The notes under the pieces were generated by a model that worked only from the letters and a program-made list of their open reading frames with translations, had not been told where the DNA came from and searched no databases. From positions 1-45,807 of the forward strand of contig JAUIEP010000019.1 in the NCBI GenBank assembly GCA_030428835.1: a stretch of 45,807 nt of DNA, written 5' to 3'. The DNA comes from Gammaproteobacteria bacterium (lineage in GTDB: Bacteria; Pseudomonadota; Gammaproteobacteria; Pseudomonadales; Halieaceae). Below, piece after piece: positions 10,344 to 19,510 of this stretch; positions within the stretch are counted from its first letter, which is position 1, and each line of letters begins with the position of its first letter. Both the position numbers and the translations under genes were made by a program.

Positions 10344-12782
10344 ATGCTTTTCCTACGTCTCTGCCTGCGCCTTGCGCTGTTCGGATTTCTGGGTGCTATT
10401 TGGCTGCTTGCAGGTGTCTATCTATACCTCAGCCCGAACCTCCCGGACGTCGAAACGCTACGCGATGTAAAGCTGCAAACTCCGATGCGCGTCTACACGC
10501 GAAACGGCGAGTTAATCGGTCAGTTCGGCGAGCAAAAACGCAGCCCGCTCAAGTTCAACGAGATACCGCCGCAGTTCGTGGATGCACTCCTGGCCGCGGA
10601 GGATGACAACTTCTTCAACCACAACGGCATCGACGTCATGGGCCTCGCGCGCGCGGTTTCGGAACTCGTGCTCACCGGCGAAAAGGGCTCCGGCGGCAGC
10701 ACGCTCACCATGCAGGTGGCGCGCAACTACTTCCTGACGCTCGAGCGGACCTTTGTCAGGAAGTTCAATGAGATACTCCTCGCTATCGAGATCGAACGGC
10801 GCCTGACCAAGGAGGAAATCTTCGAGCTGTACTGCAACCGGATCTTCCTCGGCCACCGCTCCTACGGCTTCGGCGCCGCGGCCCAGGTGTACTACGGCAA
10901 GAACCTCGCCGAACTCGAGCTGCCGCAACTCGCGATGCTCGCCGGCATTCCGAAGGCGCCCTCGCGCAACAACCCCATCTCGGGACCCGAGGCCGGCAAG
11001 GCGCGGCGCGACTGGATTCTCGGGCGCATGGAGCAACTGGGCTACATCTCCGGCGCCGACGCCCAACTGGCGCGCGCCGCGCCCGTCAGTGCGCGCCACC
11101 ACGGCGCGCGCATCAGCTTCGACGCGCACTACGCCGCGGAGATGGCGCGCCAGGAGATGCTCGACCGCTTTGGCGCCGCGGCCTACACGGGGGGCTACCA
11201 CGTCTACACCACCGTCGATGGCGAACTGCAGCGCACGGCGCGCGGCGCGGTCATCAACGGACTGCTGACCTACGATGACCGCCACGGCTACCGCGGACCC
11301 GAGCGCAGGCTGGGCCAGGCGCGCGCCGATGGACAGCACCTGGAGCGCTGGCGGGAAACCCTGGCCGACACCGCCGTGATCGCGGACCTGGAGCCGGTGG
11401 TCGTCACCGAACTGCTCGCAGACGGCGTGAACTTCCTGCGCGCGGACGGCAGCAGCGGCTACCTCGCCTTCGATCACGGCATCCACCGCGCGGCGCCCTA
11501 CCGCGGCGAGAGCCGGGTAGGCCCCAGGCCCACGAGTGTCGAGGAAGTCCTGGCAGTGGGCGACATGATTCGCATCACCACCGGGGAGGATGGCGCGCCC
11601 TGGCTGTCCCAGGTGCCCGCCGCACAGGCGGCGCTGGTTTCGCTCAACCCGAACGACGGCGCCATACTGAGCATCGTCGGCGGCATGGGCTTCGAGCTCA
11701 GCAAGTTCAACCGCGCCACGCAGGCGATGCGCCAGCCGGGCTCCAGCTTCAAGCCATTCCTGTACAGTGCCGCGCTGGACGCGGGCTTCACAGCCGCTAG
11801 CCTGATCAACGACGCGCCGGTGGTACTGGAGGACCGCTCGCTGGAGGACATCTGGCGACCGGAAAACGACGGCGGCAAGTTCTACGGCCCCACGCGCCTG
11901 CGCTGGGCGCTGACCAAGTCGCGCAACCTCGTCTCCATCCGTCTCCTGCAGCGCCTGGGAATCCCGAACCTGATCGAGTACGTGGACCGGCTGGGCTTCG
12001 ACGCTTCCGATTTCGCGCCGGACCTGTCCCTGGCGCTGGGCACGCACGCGATGAGCCCCCTGGAGGTCGCCACGGGCTACGCCATCCTGGCCAACGGCGG
12101 CTACCGGGTGGAGCCGTACCTCGTGGCCCGGGTAGAGAACCTCGAGGGTGAGGTGGTGTACGCGGCGCGGCCGCCGACAGTGTGCGCGGACTGCGACGAC
12201 AATGCCGGGGAACTGCCGGACATCGGTCGCGAACTCAGCATGGAGGAAATCCTGAACGGCGCAGCGCCCACCGGACCACTGCCGCGTGCGCCGCGGGTGA
12301 TGGAAGAACGCGTGAACTTCATCATCGATAGCATGCTGCGCGACGTCATCCGCCGCGGCACCGGCACCCGCGCCCTCGTGCTCGAGCGCTCCGACATCGC
12401 GGGCAAGACCGGCACCACCAACGGCCCCATGGACGCCTGGTTTTCGGGGTACAACCGCGACGTGGTCACCACCACCTGGGTGGGCTTCGACAACTACACC
12501 CCGCTGGGGCGCCGCGAATTCGGCGGAACTGCAGCCCTGCCGATCTGGATCGAGTTCATGGCCGCCGCACTGGCCGGCAGCGAGGAGCGCGAGCGTCCGC
12601 TGCCCGAGGGCATCGTCAACGTGCGCATCGACCCCGCCACGGGTCAGCTGGCCGGCAGTACACAGGCCGACGCCATCTTCGAGTATTTTCGCGAGGAGTA
12701 CGTGCCGCAGCAGACGGCGCGATCCGATGGCCTGCCGGAAGGTGACGCGGGGCTCGACGATCTCGTGAGCGACATCTTCTAG
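10344..12782 (+). CDS. mrcA: Penicillin-binding protein 1A (bifunctional transglycosylase/transpeptidase)
   Basis: Polymerises lipid II into glycan strands and cross-links the peptides in the periplasm. The 812-residue product has an N-terminal membrane anchor (about 5-30) and a family 51 transglycosylase domain with catalytic Glu86 in AAEDDNFFNH and GSGGSTLTMQVARN (116-129). An OB-like insert typical of PBP1A follows. The transpeptidase domain has S467-SFK, SRN at 526-528 and KTGT at 688-691. ATG 10344 is preceded by AAAGGG. It is divergent from pilM as in Pseudomonas (ponA). It marks the left edge of the accessory block. Confidence 0.97.
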   Translation: MLFLRLCLRLALFGFLGAIWLLAGVYLYLSPNLPDVETLRDVKLQTPMRVYTRNGELIGQFGEQKRSPLKFNEIPPQFVDALLAAEDDNFFNHNGIDVMGLARAVSELVLTGEKGSGGSTLTMQVARNYFLTLERTFVRKFNEILLAIEIERRLTKEEIFELYCNRIFLGHRSYGFGAAAQVYYGKNLAELELPQLAMLAGIPKAPSRNNPISGPEAGKARRDWILGRMEQLGYISGADAQLARAAPVSARHHGARISFDAHYAAEMARQEMLDRFGAAAYTGGYHVYTTVDGELQRTARGAVINGLLTYDDRHGYRGPERRLGQARADGQHLERWRETLADTAVIADLEPVVVTELLADGVNFLRADGSSGYLAFDHGIHRAAPYRGESRVGPRPTSVEEVLAVGDMIRITTGEDGAPWLSQVPAAQAALVSLNPNDGAILSIVGGMGFELSKFNRATQAMRQPGSSFKPFLYSAALDAGFTAASLINDAPVVLEDRSLEDIWRPENDGGKFYGPTRLRWALTKSRNLVSIRLLQRLGIPNLIEYVDRLGFDASDFAPDLSLALGTHAMSPLEVATGYAILANGGYRVEPYLVARVENLEGEVVYAARPPTVCADCDDNAGELPDIGRELSMEEILNGAAPTGPLPRAPRVMEERVNFIIDSMLRDVIRRGTGTRALVLERSDIAGKTGTTNGPMDAWFSGYNRDVVTTTWVGFDNYTPLGRREFGGTAALPIWIEFMAAALAGSEERERPLPEGIVNVRIDPATGQLAGSTQADAIFEYFREEYVPQQTARSDGLPEGDAGLDDLVSDIF

Positions 12783-12789
12783 CCGGCCG

Positions 12790-13212
12790 CTACCCGCCCG
12801 TAACGATCGCGTAGCCCAGCAGTACCGTCAGGGCAATCAGGTTCAGCCCGCCGAATATGAAGACCTTGCGCCTCCGGGGCACAAAATTGGACCCGGTGTG
12901 GATCGACGCGTGCACAATGCGGCTCAGGACAAACGCCCAGGCAAAAATGTGGACGTAGAGACTCACGCCGCCTGTCAGCCACAGTAAGACCAGGAGGACG
13001 TAGAACAGCACCGGGGTTTCAAACTGGTTCCGGACGCTGTTATTGAGCTGGATGACGCTGTCCGGCCAGGCGTCGCCATGCAGGGCCCTGCGCTCCTCAT
13101 CGACCAGACCCTGCTGCGCCGCTGCAGCCCGCGCCGCGGCCAGGCGGATATAGAGATAGATCGTGAGCAGAATCTGTACCAGGACCGGCAGGAAAACTGA
13201 GTAAGTTTGCAT
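12790..13212 (-). CDS. MAPEG family integral membrane protein
   Basis: Small membrane protein of the MAPEG family (membrane-associated proteins in eicosanoid and glutathione metabolism); the bacterial members mostly lack known substrates. From ATG 13212 it is 140 residues with about four membrane helices: TYSVFLPVLVQILLTIYLYI, FETPVLFYVLLVLLWL, VSLYVHIFAWAFVL and KVFIFGGLNLIALTVLL. The motif VRNQFETPVLFYVL before helix 2 is typical of the family. GTG at 13251 is an alternative start that would overlap the upstream flavoprotein gene by 19 bases; neither start has a strong ribosome site. It is the last gene of a minus-strand run and converges on mrcA with a seven-base gap. Confidence 0.8.
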   Translation of the reverse strand: MQTYSVFLPVLVQILLTIYLYIRLAAARAAAAQQGLVDEERRALHGDAWPDSVIQLNNSVRNQFETPVLFYVLLVLLWLTGGVSLYVHIFAWAFVLSRIVHASIHTGSNFVPRRRKVFIFGGLNLIALTVLLGYAIVTGG

Positions 13213-13232
13213 TTCCGGTGCGCGGGCTGTCG

Positions 13233-14951
13233 CTAATTGGGCCGGACACACTCAGGCGTGGAAGCCGTTGCCATGTTGTTGCGCTCCCACATTTCCTGCT
13301 CCCTGGCAGACCATTTGTGATACGCGCCCGCCTCGGTCGGCTCCGCCAGCGCAAAATCCGTATCGAGCCGCGCTTCCAGCCATTTCAGGAAGTCGTGGTG
13401 GTTGGACATTACGGCACCTCCGGCGGCATGAGGCCTGTCCCACCGGGCGAGCAGCGAGTCGCCGAAATGAAACTCTTCCATCACACCACCGTGGTAGTGG
13501 CGTATCACCGGGTGCAGGAATGCCGCGCAGGAGGAATCCGTCGGGTCCGAGGGGCCGAAGAAGGTAATACTCGACTCCTTGAATTTCTTGAAGCCGAATT
13601 CAAGGGTAAAGATCAGCACGTGTTGCCTGTCATTCACCAGGTTTTCACGTGCGTACTGGACCGGCAGCTCTTCATAGGTCGCCGCCCCTTGCAGGTCATC
13701 GTCGATAACCAGCACATCGCACAGGTGACCGAACAGCTGGAACAGTGCCGCCGACGTGCTGAAGCGCACATACATCCGGTCGAGCATCGCGTCCAGGTCA
13801 AAGGACTCCTGCTTCACGCAAGGGTACGGCACGTCTTCGTACTTCTCCTCGAGCAGGTTCGACAAGGTTCTTATGTTGTACCTGAAACCGTGGATAAAAC
13901 TCGATGCCGCCTGCCTGTCGTTGCCGGCCATCGCCGCACCGATGAAGTAGATGTCGGGCGTGCTGGCACTCTCCCAGGATGAACTCATCAGTGGGTATTT
14001 CTGGTTGTCGGCCACCGCGGGCGCGATCTGTTCGTCGAACATCGTGGGGGCAACATACTTCCACCCCGTGCAGCGGATGATGTAATCGTACTCACGCGTC
14101 AGCTTCAACGTGCCCGGAGGATTGGCGTCCGGATAGTCGTACTCGTGGCTGATCTGCAGAACACCCCCGTCGAGCTTCTCGATCTTCTTCAGCCTCGGGG
14201 TCAGCACGGCGTGCAGTGACTTGAGCTGGTACATATCAAAAATGTTGTTGTTGACCGCGCGCACGTTGCCGGCGAAGTGTGTGTCCCACGCCATCTTGAT
14301 GGGCGAGTGCGCCAGGACATGCACGTAGGCGGCAACCCCGGCGAGATACTCCGCCGTCTCAAACGCCGAATTGCCGCCGCCGAGGATTCCCACCCGCTTG
14401 TTCTTGTACAGCTCCAGGTCCATTTCCTGGCTCTCGTAGCCGGTGGCGTGCTCGATGCCTTCGATCTCCTCCGGCACTGACGGCCTCGTCGTGCCAAGTC
14501 CCAGCAGGAGAACCTTGCAGCGGTACTGCTCGCCCTGCTCCGTGGTCACCAGGAACTCCTGGTCATCAGTCCTTACGATGTTCTTGACGGGGCACTCGTA
14601 GTGCACATTCAGTTCGTGGTGCGCGGCGAAATCCTGGAGGTACTGATAGAGCAGATCGGCATGGGGAAACAGGTCGTCGGTGTATTGCGTGAAGCGCATC
14701 TGCGGCGCGTCGGACAGCAGGGAATTCCAATCGTGCCGCCAGTTGAATTCCTCTTCCGTGAAGTAGTTATACTTCTTGTTTATCGAGAGGAGCTTCCGAT
14801 GCACCGGCTGGCTGGCAAAAAAAGCACCCGCCGTACTTTCCTTTTCGAGTACGACGTAATCCCGACCGTTTTTCTTCAGGAAATATGCCATTTGCAGGCC
14901 GGCAGGACCGGCCCCGATGATGAGGTATTTCGTAACCACCACTTGCCTCAC
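13233..14951 (-). CDS. FAD-dependent oxidoreductase, FOXRED2/ERFAD-like
   Basis: A 572-residue two-dinucleotide flavoprotein of the flavin monooxygenase/thioredoxin-reductase-like type. FAD binds at YLIIGAGPAGLQMAYF (about 9-24) and NAD(P)H at VGILGGGNSAFETAEYL (about 190-206). From memory of human FOXRED2, several stretches match strikingly: NGRDYVVLE, HRKLLSINKKYN, FNWRHDWNSLL, YQLKSLHAVL, SFIHGFRYNIR and AFLHPVIRHY. FOXRED2 acts in ER-associated degradation; bacterial homologues have no assigned role that I know. No signal peptide is visible. The start is uncertain: GTG at 14951, 14942 or 14939, the last having GAGG six bases upstream. It lies 97 bases downstream of the TPP enzyme and overlaps the longest form of the MAPEG gene. 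Substrate unknown. Confidence 0.82.
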   Translation of the reverse strand: MRQVVVTKYLIIGAGPAGLQMAYFLKKNGRDYVVLEKESTAGAFFASQPVHRKLLSINKKYNYFTEEEFNWRHDWNSLLSDAPQMRFTQYTDDLFPHADLLYQYLQDFAAHHELNVHYECPVKNIVRTDDQEFLVTTEQGEQYRCKVLLLGLGTTRPSVPEEIEGIEHATGYESQEMDLELYKNKRVGILGGGNSAFETAEYLAGVAAYVHVLAHSPIKMAWDTHFAGNVRAVNNNIFDMYQLKSLHAVLTPRLKKIEKLDGGVLQISHEYDYPDANPPGTLKLTREYDYIIRCTGWKYVAPTMFDEQIAPAVADNQKYPLMSSSWESASTPDIYFIGAAMAGNDRQAASSFIHGFRYNIRTLSNLLEEKYEDVPYPCVKQESFDLDAMLDRMYVRFSTSAALFQLFGHLCDVLVIDDDLQGAATYEELPVQYARENLVNDRQHVLIFTLEFGFKKFKESSITFFGPSDPTDSSCAAFLHPVIRHYHGGVMEEFHFGDSLLARWDRPHAAGGAVMSNHHDFLKWLEARLDTDFALAEPTEAGAYHKWSAREQEMWERNNMATASTPECVRPN

Positions 14952-15048
14952 AGCCAGGGTTCTTAACGTCTGATCCCCAGATTCTGGTGATTGGCAAACT
15001 GTCAGTCAAGGAAGCCGCTCCCAAACCGGAACCACCTCTCAAATTGGA

Positions 15049-16728
15049 CTAAACGATCTTCAGGCTGCTGCCGGAGGTCTTCGGCGCACGCACGATGAAC
15101 TCCCAGGGACTCACTTCGGCATTCCTTTCCACCTGGACTTCGATGACCGTGGGCAGGTTGGATTCCAGTGCGGCCGACAGTACCGGCCGAAGGGCATCCG
15201 GTGTCGTTACACGATGCGCCGCAACCCCGAAACTCTGCGCCAGCATGACGAAATCTGGAGCGGCCAGGTCGGCGCCGACAATCCTGTCCTCGAAAAGCCG
15301 CCGCTGATCCCTGCGAATATTGCCGTATCCCTCGTTATTGAAGACCAGCGTGACAAGTCCGAGCTTCTCCTGCGCCGCCGTTGCGAGCTCCTGGATACCG
15401 AACATGAAGCCGCCGTCGCCCACAACCGCCACCACGCCGCGGTCGGGATTACCCGCCTTGACACCCAGTGCGGTGGGAAATGCAAAGCCAAGCGTACCCT
15501 GGTAGCCGGAGGTGATGTACGTCAGCGGTTCGTATACCGGGAACCCGAAGTAAGACGCGTAACCGGCCTGGCAAAGGTCCTTGATGAAGAAGCCGTCGCG
15601 CGGCAGCACCTCGCGAATGACGTCCAGGTACGCAATCTGGGGCTGTACCTTGTCTATCTTCTGTCGCGCTTTTAGCTTCGCCTCCGCGATGCGTTCCCTG
15701 TGCTTCCCGGATTTGAAACCCGTCCGGACCAACATCTCGATCAGCGCATTCGTGCCGTCTTCCGCGTCTGCGACAATGCCGATGTCCGGCTGCAGCCGCT
15801 CCATCTCCAGCGGATCGATGTCGATTCGGATGAGGTGCGGCGGTCCGGCGGGTTTCGGTTCATAGGCGCCCATACCGGTCCAGCGCATGTACTGGAGTTC
15901 CAGGCGCGACCCGATACCGAGGAGCAGGTCCGTTTCAGGCCACAGTTCATGCGCCGCCGCCGACGAGACCCCCAGTGCGTGGTCCTCGGCGACAATACCC
16001 CTGCCACTGCGGAAGGCAGTCACCGGCGCGTCCAGCAGGGTAGCGAGTTCCAGCACGGACTCGTGCGCATGCTGCGCCCCGCCGCCAACCATGATCATCG
16101 GGTTGCGCGCGGCGCCTATCAATGCGGCGGCGGCTTTCACGCGATCCGGGTCCACCGTGGGCCTGTCCAGGGGCTCGCCGGACTCGATCAGCTCTACCTG
16201 CGCGGTGCGTTGCATTGTGTCCCAGCACATCTCCAGCGCCACCGGCCCGGGCCGGCCCCCGGTCATGTGCCGGTAGGCCTCGTTCACCAGGCGCGGCGCC
16301 GACTGAGGGTCCTCGATCCTGCCGCTCCATTTGGTAATTCCCCGCAGCGTGTCCAACTGGTCCCGGAGCTCGTGCAGGTGGCCTCGTCCCACACCGAGGT
16401 AGGAGCTGGGCACCTGTCCGGTGATGAGCAGCGTGGGGGTATTGGTTGCCATGGCCGTGGAAATCGCGGCTCCGGCATTCAGGATGCCGGGGCCCGGCAC
16501 GACGGAGTAGACGCCCGGCTTGCCCGTGGATTTGGCGTAACCCGTTGCCATGTACGCGGCGGATTGTTCGTGTCGCGGCGTATAGTGGCGGATCTGCCCC
16601 GAATGCCTGGCAATCGCGTCAAAGAAGGGGTACGTCTGTATCCCCGGAATACCGAAGGTACTGTCGACACCCCTGCTGATCAGGGAGCGGACAATAGCTT
16701 CGCCGCCGGTCATCGATTCGCCCATCAT
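15049..16728 (-). CDS. Thiamine pyrophosphate-dependent enzyme, acetolactate synthase large-subunit-like
   Basis: A 559-residue TPP enzyme with the three-domain fold of the acetolactate synthase/benzoylformate decarboxylase/oxalyl-CoA decarboxylase family. Glu54 in PRHEQSAAYMA is the cofactor-activating glutamate. The central domain has MIMVGGGAQHA, and the TPP/Mg motif runs from GDGGFMFGIQEL to FNNEGYGN near 436-466. It is a lone large subunit: no regulatory subunit gene is nearby, and FAD-binding residues were not checked, so true acetolactate synthase activity is doubtful. Starts at ATG 16728 and 16725 are both possible after AGGG. It lies 81 bases downstream of the GNAT gene in the minus-strand run. 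Confidence 0.85.
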   Translation of the reverse strand: MMGESMTGGEAIVRSLISRGVDSTFGIPGIQTYPFFDAIARHSGQIRHYTPRHEQSAAYMATGYAKSTGKPGVYSVVPGPGILNAGAAISTAMATNTPTLLITGQVPSSYLGVGRGHLHELRDQLDTLRGITKWSGRIEDPQSAPRLVNEAYRHMTGGRPGPVALEMCWDTMQRTAQVELIESGEPLDRPTVDPDRVKAAAALIGAARNPMIMVGGGAQHAHESVLELATLLDAPVTAFRSGRGIVAEDHALGVSSAAAHELWPETDLLLGIGSRLELQYMRWTGMGAYEPKPAGPPHLIRIDIDPLEMERLQPDIGIVADAEDGTNALIEMLVRTGFKSGKHRERIAEAKLKARQKIDKVQPQIAYLDVIREVLPRDGFFIKDLCQAGYASYFGFPVYEPLTYITSGYQGTLGFAFPTALGVKAGNPDRGVVAVVGDGGFMFGIQELATAAQEKLGLVTLVFNNEGYGNIRRDQRRLFEDRIVGADLAAPDFVMLAQSFGVAAHRVTTPDALRPVLSAALESNLPTVIEVQVERNAEVSPWEFIVRAPKTSGSSLKIV

Positions 16729-16809
16729 TCGTACCCTGTGACACTGTTGGCCCGGACATATTGCGTCGCAAAAAAACGTGCTGTCAGCGACAGCGCGAGC
16801 CGGGCAATC

Positions 16810-17430
16810 TCACGCCACCGTATCCACCACTCGCGTTTCAACAGCCAGTTCATCCGCCAACGCCGGGTTGTCGTCGATCAGCGCACGCAACCTGCGCCTG
16901 AACTCATCAGGGCGTATACACAACAGGATCTCGCCCTCTTTCCGATAGATGCTGGGGCCCTCGAAAAGCCTGGCGCCCATCTGCTCCACCCTGCGCACGG
17001 CCCCGACGTTCTTCTCGTTGACGCAGGTGTAGAGGCTCTCCAAACGGCCATGGTCGAAGGCGCAGGAGCAGCACAATGGCGCAACGACACTCACGTCCCC
17101 CGGCTTCCTGTGCCTGCCTATTACCAGCCCCCACTCGGCGTCGCGACGGGAGGGGTCGGCGTTGTACATCGAGGTGAAACCGATCGGTACGCCATCGTCC
17201 TCGACGATATGGTAACTATAGGCCGGGTCCCCAGAAACCCGTTCAAACCACTCCCGCTGTTGCGCAATTGACTTCGGGGCGGCACCGGAGAGATAGCGCG
17301 AGGTATCCACGTCGCTGCGCCAGCCGAACATCAGGTCCTGGTCCTGCGCGCGAGCGGGCCGCAAGCGCACGCGACGGGTGCGGAACTCGGTGCGGCGATA
17401 GGCGTCAAGTGGCTGTTGGGTCGCGTTCAC
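16810..17430 (-). CDS. GNAT family N-acetyltransferase, RimJ/RimL type
   Basis: A 206-residue acyl-CoA-dependent acetyltransferase. RTRRVRLRPARAQDQDLMFGW is the usual first strand and helix; PIGFTSMYNADPSRRDAEWG and VIGRHRKPGD mark the central sheet and a loop at the acetyl-CoA site (normally RxxGxG/A, here less canonical); ESLYTCVNEKNVGAVRRVEQ is the typical C-terminal core. After the core a stretch of about 40 residues rich in Arg and Asp continues. It resembles acetyltransferases that act on amino sugars or N-termini. It lies 45 bases downstream of the GMC oxidoreductase and is probably co-transcribed with it. Substrate unknown. Confidence 0.82.
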   Translation of the reverse strand: MNATQQPLDAYRRTEFRTRRVRLRPARAQDQDLMFGWRSDVDTSRYLSGAAPKSIAQQREWFERVSGDPAYSYHIVEDDGVPIGFTSMYNADPSRRDAEWGLVIGRHRKPGDVSVVAPLCCSCAFDHGRLESLYTCVNEKNVGAVRRVEQMGARLFEGPSIYRKEGEILLCIRPDEFRRRLRALIDDNPALADELAVETRVVDTVA

Positions 17431-17475
17431 GGGTCGTCGGATAGTCGCTCCAGGCCTCCGCCGGTCGACCTCGCC

Positions 17476-19071
17476 CTACAGCTGTTCCGCCACGCGCAGG
17501 GCGTTGGCGGCAATGGTCAGGCTGGGGTTGGTGCCGCCGCTCGAGGGAAAAAACGAGGCGTCCACCACGTACAGGTTGTCCAGGTCGTGGGCACGGTTGT
17601 TGCTGTCGAGTACGCTGGTGGCGGGGTCGTCCCCGAACCTGCAGGTTCCGCACACATGCCCGTAATTAATGTTGTTCCTGCCGCTGAGGAAGCGAATGCG
17701 GTGCTTCCTAGACAGCGTTTCCTTGATGCGCTTGCGGAAGTAGGCGTTACGCCATTTCAGTTCGGGGGTGTATTCGTACTCGAAGCGCATACCGTTCGGC
17801 GCACTGTCGTCCGCGATTATGCGATTGTGGCTGTACGGCAGGTCTTCCACGATGGTGGCGAACATCGTCGATTTGGCAAACAGCCGCGGCGCGTGCCTGG
17901 ACGCCTGGGGCAGCATCGGGTTGGTTAGCGCGCGCCACCAGCGCGGGTTGGAGTCCGCCACGTGGCGCAGGTAGGCGAGAATAAAGGGTGTCTCGAACGG
18001 AAACCCAACCGTCTGGAACGTGCCCAGCTTGTGCCCGTTGTCCACGTAAAAATCGTTCAGCGCAAGCGTCTTGCGGGGGCCCTCAGGCGAATGCCACTGC
18101 GCCGTATCTATGGCGATGAAGTCGCTCGTATGCAGCATCAGGTTCCGCCCCACCATGCCGGAGCTGTTGGCCAGGCCGTTCGGTGAACCGGCTGATGTAG
18201 AGCGCAGCAACAGCAGCGGTGACATGTAGGCCCCGGCGGCCAGCACAACCGTCCGGGCCCGTATCGTGATTTCCATACCGTGCCGCGTCGCCCGGACCGC
18301 GCTTACGCGGCCGTTTTCCGCCAGCAGCTCCTCCACCTCACACTCGGGCAGGATCTGGGCGCCGAATTCTTCAAGCGCGGGCGTGAGGCAGACTTCTCCC
18401 GCCTCCTTCTTGCAGCGCTTCGGGCAGATTTCCGTGCATTCGAAGCACTCTGGGAGGTACTCATATCCAACGTGGGCGCGGTAAGGGTGCAGGCCGAGTT
18501 CCTGGAACGAGTCGTAAAGCGCCTGGTCGCGATCTCCCAGGGGCGGGGGCTCGCGCAGGCTGAACGCTTCGTCGGGTTTCAACGGGTCCCGGGTGCCGCA
18601 GATGCGGAACAGGGTTTCCGCCTGCTGGTAGTAGGGGGCCATTGTCTCGTAGGACACCGGCCAGTGATCAGGCAGGTTGGTTCCCTCGACATCCGGAAAG
18701 TATTGCTTCGGGGAAAGGTCACTGGGGGTGAATCGCTCCAGTTGGGCGCCATAATGGCCCGTGGTGCCGCCCGAACCACAACCCAGCGGGGCGTAGAAAT
18801 CCGATGTGCCGAAGCTGGTCGTTCCCGCGAGGCGGTTTGGCCACCACCCGGTAAACAGTCGTTGGTCTGCCTCGGACATGGGGCCTGGAGGAAGTTCGGG
18901 CGCGTCCAGGGGGCCGTGGTGTAAAAACTTACCTTTCTCCAGGAACAGGACATTGCGGCCTTTCCTGGCGAGCGCATAGCCGAGGGTGGACCCGCCCATT
19001 CCCGTGCCCACGACGACCACGTCCCAGTCGCCGTCCTCGGGATTCTCGGGAATGTATTTTGACACATCCAT
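17476..19071 (-). CDS. GMC family FAD-dependent oxidoreductase
   Basis: A 531-residue glucose-methanol-choline-type flavoenzyme, oxidising an alcohol. FAD binds at VVVVGTGMGGSTLGYALA (about 18-35), and the C-terminal domain shows YGHVCGTCRFG, LYVVDASFFPSSGGTNPSLT and AANALRVAEQL, with the active-site His in YGHVCGT. It has a cysteine-rich insertion: Cys209, 212, 216, 220 and 228, with CFECTEICPKRC spaced like a ferredoxin site, which is unusual for the family. No twin-arginine or Sec signal peptide is visible. It is the first gene of the minus-strand run ending with the MAPEG gene, and a 527-base divergent region separates it from the sulfotransferase. Confidence 0.9.
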   Translation of the reverse strand: MDVSKYIPENPEDGDWDVVVVGTGMGGSTLGYALARKGRNVLFLEKGKFLHHGPLDAPELPPGPMSEADQRLFTGWWPNRLAGTTSFGTSDFYAPLGCGSGGTTGHYGAQLERFTPSDLSPKQYFPDVEGTNLPDHWPVSYETMAPYYQQAETLFRICGTRDPLKPDEAFSLREPPPLGDRDQALYDSFQELGLHPYRAHVGYEYLPECFECTEICPKRCKKEAGEVCLTPALEEFGAQILPECEVEELLAENGRVSAVRATRHGMEITIRARTVVLAAGAYMSPLLLLRSTSAGSPNGLANSSGMVGRNLMLHTSDFIAIDTAQWHSPEGPRKTLALNDFYVDNGHKLGTFQTVGFPFETPFILAYLRHVADSNPRWWRALTNPMLPQASRHAPRLFAKSTMFATIVEDLPYSHNRIIADDSAPNGMRFEYEYTPELKWRNAYFRKRIKETLSRKHRIRFLSGRNNINYGHVCGTCRFGDDPATSVLDSNNRAHDLDNLYVVDASFFPSSGGTNPSLTIAANALRVAEQL

Positions 19072-19314
19072 GCCGGGCCGCTCTCGCTAGTTGCGTCCGC
19101 AAGAATAGCGGTATGGAACTGGCAGGTCGAGGCGGGAAATACAAAGGTGAGAACTGCGACCACCTGGATCCGCAAGGCCGCTGCCGACGCGTGTTACCCC
19201 TTTCGGGACGCCTGCACAGTGCGCCCGCCACGGACGCGAGCGGCCGCCAATCCGCGGGCATTCAGCTACAGCCAGCCGGCGGTCGGGATAGGCGCCAAGT
19301 TGTAGGCACCGCGT

Positions 19315-19337
19315 GTGTTCGGTAGAGTGACGAACAC
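19315..19337. promoter_or_regulatory. Inverted repeat, possible operator
   Basis: GTGTTCG and CGAACAC form perfect 7-bp arms separated by 9 bases. The site lies midway in the divergent region, so it could be an operator for either unit. A site with the same 7-9-7 geometry lies at 29891-29913 with different arms. Confidence 0.4.
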
Positions 19338-19482
19338 TGGCAAAGCGGGGCAGGCACGGCTTGAGGCGCATCACGCCGCTGTCGTGAGGGCACTATCCGG
19401 ATTGCCCGAACTGGCCATGTTCGTCCCGGGCAGATCGTGCTGCGGCAGACATAGACCGGCATCACACTCTTATCCCGTACAT

Positions 19483-19510
19483 TTGCATCTCCCGAAAACA
19501 GTTTCATACT
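19483..19510 (+). promoter_or_regulatory. Weak candidate promoter for the sulfotransferase-radical SAM pair
   Basis: TTGCAT (19483-19488), 16-bp spacer and CATACT (19505-19510), about 90 bases upstream of the TTG start at 19599. Both hexamers are imperfect. Confidence 0.25.

Noticed and set aside
10512-12047. A 511-codon minus-strand frame opposite mrcA
   Set aside because: Antisense to PBP1A, with the same Ala/Arg/Val-rich composition as other shadow frames and no recognisable domain. The long antisense frames at 38407-40266, 41091-42494 and 43241-44989 were rejected for the same reason.
15049-16728. TPP enzyme considered as the housekeeping acetolactate synthase IlvB/IlvI
   Set aside because: No ilvN/ilvH small subunit or ilvC gene follows it, and it sits among unrelated oxidoreductase genes. 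Only the family, not the reaction, can be supported.
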